Assembly (NCBI GenBank): GCA_945910005.1
Contig: OX246749.1
Span: 27,456,843 to 27,520,842, forward strand
DNA length: 64,000 nucleotides
Reading direction: 5' to 3'
Origin: Isoperla grammatica
Lineage: Eukaryota; Arthropoda; Insecta; Plecoptera; Perlodidae
Part shown: in pieces, positions 39,701 through 51,700 of the stretch
How positions within the stretch are numbered: position 1 is the stretch's first letter
How the letters are laid out: each line of letters opens with the position of its first letter
Made by a program: the position numbers and the translations under genes
The notes under the pieces: generated by a model
What the model was told of the DNA's origin: nothing
Database searches by the model: none
Seen by the model: only the letters and a program-made list of their open reading frames with translations

Positions 39701-42700
39701 CTACGCATAAAATGCTTATTCCCACCACAACCTAAATAGTAGAGGAGCAAAAGGTAACATTTAAGTTCTCGTGCGCCTTTCGTGAAAGAGTATTGCGGTA
39801 AACGGTATTCTGTTACGGCATACCATACGAGTATTTTGCACCTACCTGGCAGATCCTGGCACGCTGCAGAGGGCGCCAGGAGCGTCGTGACGTCATAGGC
39901 ACGTTTTAATTAATAACTTTTGAACGGTTTATGTCACAGAAAATATCAAGAGGACAATTTTATGATGTCATACTAGACGAGCATTTATAACCTATTTGCC
40001 ACATTTTGGCGGGCTGCAGAGGGCGCCAGGAGCGTCGTGACGTCATATACACGTTTGAACTAATAACGTTTGGACGGTTCATGTCACAGAAAATATGTAG
40101 GGTACAATTCTACTATAAAATACTAAACGAGCATTTTACACCTACCTGGCACATCCTGGCACGCTGAAGAGGGCGCCAGGAGCGTCATGACGTCATAGAC
40201 ACGTTTTAATTAATAACGTTTGAACGGTTCATGTCACAGAAAATGTTAAGGGAACAATTCTATTACGAAATACTATTTGAGTATTGTGCATCTACTTGGC
40301 AAATCGTGGCACGCTGCAGATGGCGCCAGGAGCGTCGTGACGTCATACACGTTTTCATCAATAACTTCTGAACAGTTCATATCACAGAAAAAATCAAGAA
40401 AACAATATTATAGAGAATGTAAATACAAATCGATTAATATGTATTAATAGGGTAATCATGTAATATTTAAGGGAGATATTGCTAACAAATAATAATAATT
40501 AGATGTGTATATGAAATGCAGGGCATCCCTCATCGTAATATCTATTTATTACTATTTCGGAGTCATAATTGTATCACTGTGAAGGACTTAATAATCGTAG
40601 TCATACCAACATACCCATGGATATCTGTTGTTTAACAACAATAATAATTATTATTATTGTATACTAGTTACTATTCATAGACTGATTAGTAAAACTCACG
40701 TTTGCTAGAAGTTCTCTTCATCTTCATCATCATCGTCTCCATCCTCATCTCCCGTGTTGTCGGTATTCAAGCACTCTTGTTCCTCGTCTTCAGTAGAGCA
40801 GCCACAAAGCTCGGTGCACCTCATGTTATTTGCTTTGCAGCTGCATCTTGACGCACACTTTGATTTTAAGCAGTTGCACTTAACTAGTTGAATGACGGCA
40901 ACCGGTGCAGGTTCGAGGGTTGTCATGACTGCCACATACTCGTTGCTCTCAAGTAGCCATCCGTAGTCTTCGGGTAATAAGTTGATAGGGTTGGCAACCT
41001 GGTCATTATGCCACACCCAGCATTGATGGTGAGCACGTAGTATGGCTTGGAGATATGCGGCTTTGCTGGGTGGAAGCTTTTGGTGGGTGCTTGGGCCATC
41101 GAAGGTCAGACACTGATCTCAGTTTAGTGAATGGACAGTACAGTTTGCAAACAAACTTCTCTAGACCACTTATCACGGAGTCTTTTAGAGCAACAGTTTA
41201 GCCTTGTTCTTTAAATGCTGAAAATATTTCATAGTCGGATTCTCTGAAAGCTTTCCAGCACGAAAGCTTCCCCTTCCCTGAAAATCCCCCAGTGTTGTCG
41301 GAACCACTGAAAGCGTGAAATCCAGTTAGTCCTAAAACTTGATTGTGCCCAAGTGTGTTGAATAGTGACCCAAGTGCTATCCTTCTATTATTTCCCCCTT
41401 TACCTGTAATGAACACAGTATTTTTACAGAGATCGGTGTAACGTCGCAGTACCAGGATAAGGACATCTGTATCTGGGGAAAAATAGATATTTGAGTAGCT
41501 CCTCGTTTTGTCGCATCTACTGCATGAAGCAACACAACATCTTTGTATCGGTTTCTTCCTGTTCACTATTTAAGTGTGGTAGAAGTGTCGCCCAAGGCCT
41601 GTGAGGCTCGAATTATTTTCTGTGAAAAATATTCTGTCAGCTCATACTTGGTTTTGGTGTGACCAAGTAGTTGTGACATGCTCAAGTGCCCGATTGGCGT
41701 GTTGTCTGTAATGCGATAAGCTACAGCAGCTTTTCCTCCTTGCCGGGTCTTTCGAGTAGCCGATTTTAATGAAACAGGAATATCATATCTATCAAATACC
41801 ACGTGGACCTCTGAAAACTCACTATAACTATTGTCAATGCGCATGACAAGAAGTTTGGCTAGATCCTCACAAGTGCTGGTGTGTGGAAGAATCCGACTAT
41901 GAAATATTTTCAGCATTATAGAACTATAGGCTAAACTGTTGCTCTAAAAGACTCTGTGATAAGTGGTCTAGAGAAGTTTGTTTGCAAACTGTACTGTCCA
42001 TTCAATAAACTGAGATCAGTGTCTGACCTTCGATGGCCCAAGCACCCACCAAAAGCTTCCACCCAGCAAAGCCGCATATCTCCAAGCCATACTACGTGCT
42101 CACCATCAATGCTGGGTGTGGCATAATGACCAGGTTGCCAACCCTATCAACTTATTACCCGAAGACTACGGATGGCTACTTGAGAGCAACGAGTATGTGG
42201 CAGTCATGACAACCCTCGAACCTGCACCGGTTGCCGTCATTCAACTAGTTAAGTGCAACTGCTTAAAATCAAAGTGTGCGTCAAGATGCAGCTGCAAAGC
42301 AAATAACATGAGGTGCACCGAGCTTTGTGGCTGCTCTACTGAAGACGAGGAACAAGAGTGCTTGAATACCGACAACACGGGAGATGAGGATGAAGACGAT
42401 GATGATGAAGATGAAGAGAACTTCTAGCAAACGTGAGTTTTACTAATCAGTCTATGAATAGTAACTAGTATACAATAATAATAATTATTATTGTTGTTAA
42501 ACAACAGATATCCATGGGTATGTTGGGATGACTACGATTATTAAGTCCTTCACAGTGATACAATTATAACTCCGAAATAGTAATAAATAGATATTACGAT
42601 GAGGGATGCCCTGCATTTCATATACACATCTAATTATTATTATTTATTAGCAATATCTCCCTTAAATATTACATGATTACCCTATTGGTACATATTAATC

Positions 42701-45700
42701 GATTTGTATTTACATTCTCTATAATATTGTTTTCTTGATTTTTTCTGTGATATGAACTGTTCAGAAGTTATTGATGAAAACGTGTATGACGTCACGACGC
42801 TCCTGGCGCCATCTGCAGCGTGCCACGATTTGCCAAGTAGATGCACAATACTCAAATAGTATTTCGTAATAGAATTGTTCCCTTAACATTTTCTGTGACA
42901 TGAACCGTTCAAACGTTATTAATTAAAACGTGTCTATGACGTCATGACGCTCCTGGTGCCCTCTTCAGCTTGCCAGGATGTGCCAGGTAGGTGCAAAATA
43001 CTCGTTCAGTATTTTATAGTAGAATTGTACCCTACATATTTTCTGTGACATGAACCGTCCAAACGTTATTAGTTCAAACGTGTATATGACGTCACGACGC
43101 TCCTGGCGCCCTCTGCAGCCCGCCAAAATGTGGCAAATAGGTTATAAATGCTCGTCTAGTATGACATCATAAAATTGTCCTCTTGATATTTTCTGTGACA
43201 TAAACCGTTCAAAAGTTATTAATTAAAACGTGTCTATGACGTCACGACGCTCCTGGCGCCCTCTGCAGCGTGCCAGGATCTGCCAGGTAGGTGCAAAATA
43301 CTCGTATGGTATGCCGTAACAGAATACTGTTTACCGCAATACTCTTTCACGAAAGGCGCACGAGATACCTTTTGCTCCTCTACTAAAAGAGACAATCACA
43401 ACCACTAAGAATACTCGACTCTTGCTTAGCAGGAAACTACACACATAAGAAAATGCTCATAGCAATCAAATTGCGTCAACGTCGGAATCCGCAAACTCAA
43501 CTACGTTAAGCAATCAACTTACTACACTTGATCGTGGCCGCGATCAAGTGAACTCCGAAATGTCCAACAAACCTTAAGCTAAATTAGCCTAAACCTAAAC
43601 GTAAAGTCAATACACAGTGTACAAATAAACCTAGTTTTTTAGAAGAAAAAAAAACGACTGGGATTCCAACAATCCCAACAATGTAGTTGAAGACTATAAC
43701 GCGAACATAACTTAGATATAGCCTAACCCACTATGGACATTCCGACAGAAATAAATCACACTTACGAAAGTCGAGTACAACGAAAACAACGTCAAACACA
43801 ACAGATAGCAATGCCAGATCTAACCGTGCACAGGGTATACTGCTGCCGTGTCGGAGTGGATGCCGACTACGCGCGGACCTGGCTATATCGCAGTCGCATC
43901 ATCAGCCAGCGGTCCAGCGTCCGCGCGCGGTACGACTAAGCTCGCGTCGGGCCTCGAACCAAAGACAATGCAACACAGGCCCAACCGAGCACTAGCCACC
44001 CCCCCAAACCGACAATAACACCCCACTAGGGTAAAAGTGGACCTCGTATCGTCCCGAGCCGCATAAAGTGACTGCAATAAACTCAATGATTCCTGGCCGC
44101 TGTAGCGACCAACCCGCCCGAGCTCACGAAATCCGAGCTACCAGCAAGGCAGTCAAAATATCTAGCCCCCCCTTTACCCATTACGAAAGGGGCTACACAG
44201 TCAGCAACTCAGCAATCCTGTATCACTGACCGCGACGCACAACACATTTGCGTAACAACACAATACTTTGCTACCAAGCTGCACGCACTTAATACATTAT
44301 ACAACGTGTTACAACAACGCCACGTGATTGCGCATAGAGCCAAATCCACGTATCAGCAGTAATATAAAAAAAAAACACCTATAAAGAAACACATAGACAA
44401 ACAAGCAAAAATACCATACATACAAGAAACACATGCAACCATACAGCCATGAGCAAAACCGCCTTACCACGCAACGAGGCTAAGCGTGACGACACGATAA
44501 CAAAGAAGACACACTAGCCGTCACTTCAACGAGGACAATCGCGACACCCACGAACTGCAAAACACACACCACTCACCTGCAGGTAGAATCACAATCACAC
44601 ACCAGTTATACCACAAAACATAGAAAACACAAAACTATCCTCAATTAGGATAATCACATAATGCAAAGAACAGCGTCCTCCCTCGCGACCAATTGTCACC
44701 TAAACACGTACTTGAAACAAGAACATCCATAAACCAAAGAGAGAACATGCACTCAAAACACACACGCACATTTACACATGTCTACATTCATCCACAATAC
44801 ACATAAAACAATGAAGAAACTAGCATACGCAATTCGACGACGAAAGCGGGACTCGAACCCAGCACGACGAACATAGTCCCTAGCAAGACAATATCGCGCC
44901 AATCTGCCGACAATGTCAACTGATGCTCGAACTGACGTTCAACAGCAAATCTCATAAGAACTGTCTCATACGGACTAAGTAGCAAGCATTGACCTAACGA
45001 AAATCCCGACGCAACGAGGTTAATCACGACGCTGACACACATTCAAAGAAACAACACAACAAGCAATAATCAATCCTCCAGTGCAGAGAGGCTATCAACA
45101 TAGAGAGAGAGCGAGCAGAGAGAAAGAGACTCACACAATAACACTCAACAGGTACGCTACATCTTAATACCACGGTAGCGATAAAACAACAAAACAAAAT
45201 CATCTCAGACATGCAAAATCACAGAAAACAAAAGAAAACCGGTGCCTCTAACAACTTTGTTGAAGACAAAGTCAGCACCTTTACCAAATTTGGCATGTCA
45301 AAAAAAACAAATTATTTCAAGACAGGCGGCACCACTAACTGTTATTTCATAAACCAAAGATGGAACTACGTTAACGAAATCAAACAAACCGGCGCTTCCA
45401 TCGACATAGCAAATAACTTTCGTGATAAACCAATTTGTCATAAAACAAATTGGAACCGGCAGACTCCACAAACTTTGTTAGACATGCAAGAACAATAAAA
45501 CAAAGTTTAAAAAAAAAACGGCGCCTCTACCAACTTTGTTATGTACCGAATTCACGCGCCGACCCACCCTTGTCCCTACCACCCTGGTACGGGACTCGAA
45601 CCCATGTTCAGGTCGGCTGTCACAAGGTTTCACTGGGGACGTAACCCTCTCTTGACATACGTGAACTCGTACATTTGGGATCGTTGCTATGTCTGAGGAA

Positions 45701-48700
45701 GGCCGGGAGACAAGGAACTTAAATCAACAGTCCTGGGTTCAAACATTGAGGAACCGTACATTTATTATGTTACACGATAGACAATAGACATTCATCCTAC
45801 CGTGGCAAAGACGTGGCGTACCGATCTTTATCTATCTCCCTCTAATCTACTACTAAGGAGTCACACTACCTTGGTTGGCTTTCGCCCCGTCCGTTCGTCC
45901 CTCGTGACTCCTTGGTTCGTTCCTCGGGGATAGTCCTTGTGCCCCATGACACCGCCGGTCGCTCTTGCCCGTCCTATCTTCTTGCGCTCACATGTGCGTC
46001 CATCCTCCACGGCTCCTCCAACCGGTCCCCCCCGAGACTCTCCAGACTCACCACTTTTAATCCACCTCGACCGTATCACGTCACCTTCACCCCCTTTACC
46101 CCTTCTTTGGCTTGTGCTAGCTGCTCATGACTATAATCACTCATCAACCTACATGGTTCGACCCCCCACTCAAGCCAAAATGCAAGAGTGGGGCTCAGAC
46201 CAAACTCCTAACAACAATCCAACTGGGCCTCCCAAAACCCCTGACACAGCGAAGTTACCAAATTACTTGTATGACCATTATGCTGTGTCAGTATTCTAAT
46301 GTTTTAGTATTGTTGCCCTAGATTGATGATTACATAATAGCCAGCTCAGCACCTACCTGATTGTGATCAAAACAGAGTGTTGTTTACCCATGTCACAATC
46401 AAGTAGGATAAAACACGACAGTGAAGGAATCCAGTGTGAAAATGAATAAACTTCCATTTTCACACTACAATATAAGCCTTCTTATTGGCCGTCTTGACGG
46501 GTACTATTCAACTCCACGTGGAGTGGTTTCCCTTTTTGGCGACCAATTACGGCAGGTAAGATTTACACAAAACAAAACTTACCTGGCGGATAATTCGTAG
46601 ATCTTACGGAGGGGAACCGTCTGAGCAACCGAACTATTTACGGTATGGTATAGTAGTATATAAGCGAACGAATGTTTGAATGCCGAAGTAGTCAGTTGCT
46701 TGTTGTTGTTATAAGTTGTAAGATAAATAAATTGCTATTTTCCTTACAACGAAAATAGTTCACAATCAGTTTTAAGATAATTCAATAAAATAATAATAAT
46801 CTAACATGGCGTCTCAACAAACAAGGAAACGACGCCACTAATTAAGTAAGTTGTGTATTACGTAAATTAATTAGTTGCGGTATGATTTACAGCGAGCAAT
46901 GATCGGTGTTTTGACGATGCACTCCACAACTAGATCATAACACGTCGGAGCGTCAAATAATTACAGTCAATAATACACATTGCAGATTCCCGAAAATAGT
47001 GTGGGAGCCACAGCCGCCTCATGGATGCTTTAGTCACAGCTGCGCGGGTCGGGACCTATCAGAGAGTGGCTTCTTGAAATACTGGCAGGTGGTTGGTGAA
47101 ATCCCCCCTCATCCATGACGGTAGCATCCACAAAGTTACTGTATTGGCACTTTAGCAGCATTCCACGTTACCGAGAATTGAAAACCTAGTATTGTCTATA
47201 CTAGGAAAACGCTCTGTGTGACGCGTTGATAAGCAAGCGCGTCCATTTCTACGAACTACCTGGCGAGAAGTTTTCAAAGCTTATAAAAACAACAATTCAA
47301 GAATGCGCATAGCAACCATGTTTCTAATTTCCGTAGCTATTATATTTCCCGATATTGTTGAATGCTGTGCAATGTGCGTTGCTAAGAATGTTTGTTTTCG
47401 TTTCGTATTGGTTATATTCACGTGACGTCACTGACGTTGTTAGCGGCCATATTCCCGTACACGAAGTCATTGTTGTAGACTAACAGATGACTGTATTGTT
47501 TACAAAGAATGCTGTTTTCAACACGGTCGGCCACAGTTAAATGTATTTGCTGCCTCTAATACGTATCAGATCGCGTTTAAATTAGTATATTTGTGACCGG
47601 ACAAAGATTTACTATAATATAGTTACCTCACTTTTTGTGACTGTGATGTTGCTGTGTTCCAGAAAAATATTTTGAGTAACTTTTGTCTCACTTTGCCAAT
47701 ACTCATCACATTGCCATAAAATGAACATATTCGTGACCGGAAAATTATTTATAAAAATATGGCTATCTCACATTTTGCTACCATTTTGTTTCCGAAAAAT
47801 ATTTTACAGTTACTATAGTGTTACTTTGCAACTTTTCAAATGTTTTTGCCACAAAACTAGAGACCTTAAATCCACATCGAGGCTTGTGAATGGTCCAAAT
47901 TTCAAGTTGATCGGACTTGCCGTTCGGCCGCTATCGACAGACATAAAAAAAAAAAAACAGAACAGAACGAAGTGCCATAAAGGTGTAATGGAGACGCTCG
48001 CTTCGCTCGCTCAATTATCATGACCACATCGACAATGCGATATAGAGCTTAAGAATATAAATCCTATTTATTGAAACAAAGGCCAGTGTAGGGCACAGTG
48101 CCCTCTTTAGCCAGATGATCGTTGAATGATAATGAGGAAAGGAGGAGGGGAAGCCTGGTTCCGGCACGTAGCCTACTCCTGTTGAAAAGTACCAAGAGGA
48201 CCATTGACTTTACGTCCCATCCGAAAGGACAGTGTGACTTTGAACAGTCCTATAGGTTCGTCATACTGCGTATACCCACGCTCCATTACAAATTAAGCAC
48301 TGGTTCCTCCACTAACCTGGACTGCAGAGCAGTTGACGAGAAGAACGAAGCTGTTACCAAGCTTTCAAACCCTAAAATCTGCTCTAACCAACGGTAATCA
48401 GTGTTTCGGAGTAGAGTGGTCACCCATCCTGCTCCTGACCTAGCCCGAGTTTGCTTAACTTTGGTGTTTATATGGTGGGAACCGGCTAAGCGACCGCAGA
48501 TAAACTGTTGGAGAATTATACATAAAGGTGCATCATCCCGCAAGAAGTGACAACCACTGAAATGGACCCTGCAACCCCCAAACACTTACTTGTGTGATCC
48601 TGGCCGATGACTCTTGGTAGTTCCGCTCAACGTGAATCATAGGGAAGCCCTTTAACTCAGTCCATGTCTTCATCACGGCCGGGAGACCGAAAAGGTTATG

Positions 48701-51700
48701 TCCACTTGGGTTGTCTTTCTTCAACTGCTCCATCATGTGTGAGAACAGGATATCAGGCGTGCCCGTGCTGAAGCTCCTGTTAGACAAACTACACATTAAG
48801 AGAGAGAGATACTCTTGGTATAATATACAGGTAACATGTGTGAGAACAGGCTATCAGGCGTGCCCGTGCTGAAGCTCCTGTCAGACAAACTACACATTAA
48901 GAGAGAGAGATACTCTTGGTATAATATACAGGTAACATGTGTGAGAACAGGATATCAGGCGTGCCCGTGCTGAAGCTCCTGTCAGACAAACTACACATTA
49001 AGAGAGAGAGATACTCTTGGTATAATATACAGGTAACATGTGTGAGAACAGGATATCAGGCGTGCCCGTGCTGAAGCTCCTGTAAGACAAACTACACATT
49101 AAGAGAGAGAGATACTCTTGGTATAATAGACAGGTAACATGTGTGAGAACAGGATATCAGGCGTGCCCGTGCTGTAGCTCCTGTCAGACAAACTACACAT
49201 TAAGAGAGAGAGATACTCTTGGTATAATATACAGGTAACATGTGTGAGAACAGGATATCAGGCGTGCCCGTGCTGAAGCTCCTGTCAGACAAACTACACA
49301 TTAAGAGAGAGAGATACTCTTGGTATAATAGACAGGTAACATGTGTGAGAACAGGATATCAGGCGTGCCCGTGCTGTAGCTCCTGTCAGACAAACTACAC
49401 ATTAAGAGAGAGAGATACTCTTGGTATAATATACAGGTAACATGTGTGAGAACAGGATATCAGGCGTGCCCGTGCTGAAGCTCCTGTCAGACAAACTACA
49501 CATTAAGAGAGAGAGATACTCTTGGTATAATATACAGGTAACATGTGTGAGAACAGGATATCAGGCGTGCCCGTGCTGTAGCTCCTGTCAGACAAACTAC
49601 ACATTAAGAGAGAGGGATACTCTTGGTATAATAGACAGGTAACATGTGTGAGAACAGGATATCAGGCGTGCCCGTGCTGTAGCTCCTGTCAGACAAACTA
49701 CACATTAAGAGAGGGAGATACTCTTGGTATAATAGACAGGTAACATGTGTGAGAACAGGATATCAGGCGTGCCCGTGCTGTAGCTCCTGTCAGAAAAACT
49801 ACACATTAAGAGAGGGAGATACTCTTGGTATAATAGACAGGTTACATGTGTAAGAACAGGATATCAGGCGTGCCCGTGCTGTAGCTCCTGTCAGACAAAC
49901 TACACATTAAGAGAGGGACATACTCTTGGTATAATAGACAGGTAACATGTGTGAGAACAGGATATCAGGCGTGCCCGTGCTGTAGCTCCTGTCAGACAAA
50001 CTTCACATTAAGAGAGAGAGATACTCTTGGTATAATAGACAGGTTACATGTGTGAGAACAGGATATCAGGCGTGCCCGTGCTGTAGCTCCTGTCAGACAA
50101 ACAACACATTAAGAGAGGGAGATACTCTTGGTATAATAGACAGGTTACATGTGTGAGAACAGGATATCAGGCGTGCCCGTGTTGTAGCTCCTGTCAGACA
50201 AACTACACATTAAGAGAGAGAGATACTCTTGGTATAATAGACAGGTAACATGTGTGAGAACAGGATATCAGGCGTGCCCGTGCTGTAGCTCCTGTCAGAC
50301 AAACTACACATTAAGAGAGAGAGATACTCTTGGTATAATAGACAGGTAACATGTGTGAGAACAGGCTATCAGGCGTGCCCGTGCTGTAGCTCCTGTCAGA
50401 CAAACTACACATTAAGAGAGGGAGATACTCTTGGTATAATAGACAGGTAACATGTGTGAGAACAGGATATCAGGCGTGCCCGTGCTGTAGCTCCTGTCAG
50501 ACAAACTACACATTAAGAGAGGGAGATACTCTTGGTATAATAGACAGGTAACATGTGTGAGAACAGGATATCAGGCATGCCCGTGCTGTAGCTCCTGTCA
50601 GACAAACTACACATTAAGAGAGAGAGATACTCTTGGTATAATAGACAGGTAACATGTGTGAGAACAGGATATCAGGCGTGCCCGTGCTGTAGCTCCTGTC
50701 AGACAAACTACACATTAAAAGAGAGAGATACTCTTGGTATAAAACCCACGTGTAGTGACTTAATACATTATCAGGACACAACACTCATATTATAAGCATA
50801 CACCAAATATGATATTCAATAATATAATTGATTTTTATATAGTTTGTGTTGAAGGACATACTCGACAACTATAGTTCATATGACGTCTGGGGGCGATTGG
50901 AGGAATAGGACGTAAAGGGGAGGGAAAAGGAAGGACGTGGACCACTTTTCGTCTGGCTTCACCCCCTCGAGCTTCCAGCAGGGCGATTCTGTACGGGCGA
51001 CGATGAGTTTATCAGCGGTTTTGATCGTTACAGAAGGCGAATGCAAGGCGGTGATTGGCTCATCGCCTTCTTCTAACAACCGAAACCGGTGACAAACTTA
51101 TCGTTGTCCATTCAGAATCGCCCTGCATGTTACGGTGGCTCTACCAGAAGCATACGCTTCCACCGACATTCAGGATCACTATAAGAGCAAAAAACCGGCC
51201 CACCACGATAAGGCAGCCTATGGGCAGGCTATTCAATATAAGGAGTTTTTGAAAGTATTAAACACAGTTGGAAAACGCTTAGATATTTAAATAGATGGTA
51301 AATGATTTACCTGTCTTCCAGATAGTTCCTCAGTCCTTTCTGGAATGTTTTACTCGACACCATGTGTTCCATCATACGCAGGACACTTGCACCTGAAAAC
51401 ATGGGCGATTTCAGGACTTCGACATTAACTACACTTGGCAACTAATAAACAATAGATGATGTTCAGAATTTTTATTACGGTCTTCGAAATCGTCAAACAA
51501 CAATAGCAACTAGTTTTCAAATGTTATGTCAATGTGCATTTGTAACTGTTGTGCATTGTTGTCACTGCCGATTTCGATGGAACTCCGTCTAGGGTCCTTG
51601 ATCAAATTCTGAAAATCATTATGTACTAACACACGGTGTCTATAAGGCACCGTGTGTTGGTACATACAGGATACAGCGCTATATGTGGCCAAATTTAGCA

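Larger units (their letters stand above)
39738..43386. mobile_element. foldback element with ~1.5-kb inverted arms
   Basis: The left arm (39,738 to about 41,245) and right arm (about 41,885 to 43,386) are near-perfect inverses around a loop of about 640 bp. Each arm has four tandem copies of a ~150-bp unit containing GGCGCCAGGAGCGT and TGACGTCA, which is typical of foldback transposons. A minus-strand gene occupies the loop and left arm, and its 3' end is duplicated in the right arm. The exact ends and target duplication are not clear. Confidence 0.85.
37768..46469. mobile_element. LTR element (LTR-B) without gag-pol, holding a foldback element
   Basis: Near-identical direct repeats (37,768-38,697 and 45,537-46,469) begin TGTTA-GTACCGAATTC and end TTTTCACACTACA, with a 4-bp duplication ATAT on both sides. 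The interior is about 6.8 kb, of which about 3.65 kb is an inserted foldback element. The remaining 3.2 kb carries no recognisable retroviral-type domains. It looks like a large non-autonomous LTR derivative. Confidence 0.88.

Noticed and set aside
44835..44905. tRNA gene within LTR-B
   Set aside because: Good T-arm/B-box match only; no convincing acceptor or anticodon stem.
48777..50745. Possible CRISPR array
   Set aside because: Units are contiguous with no variable spacers, the genome is eukaryotic, and the unit derives from the adjoining exon.
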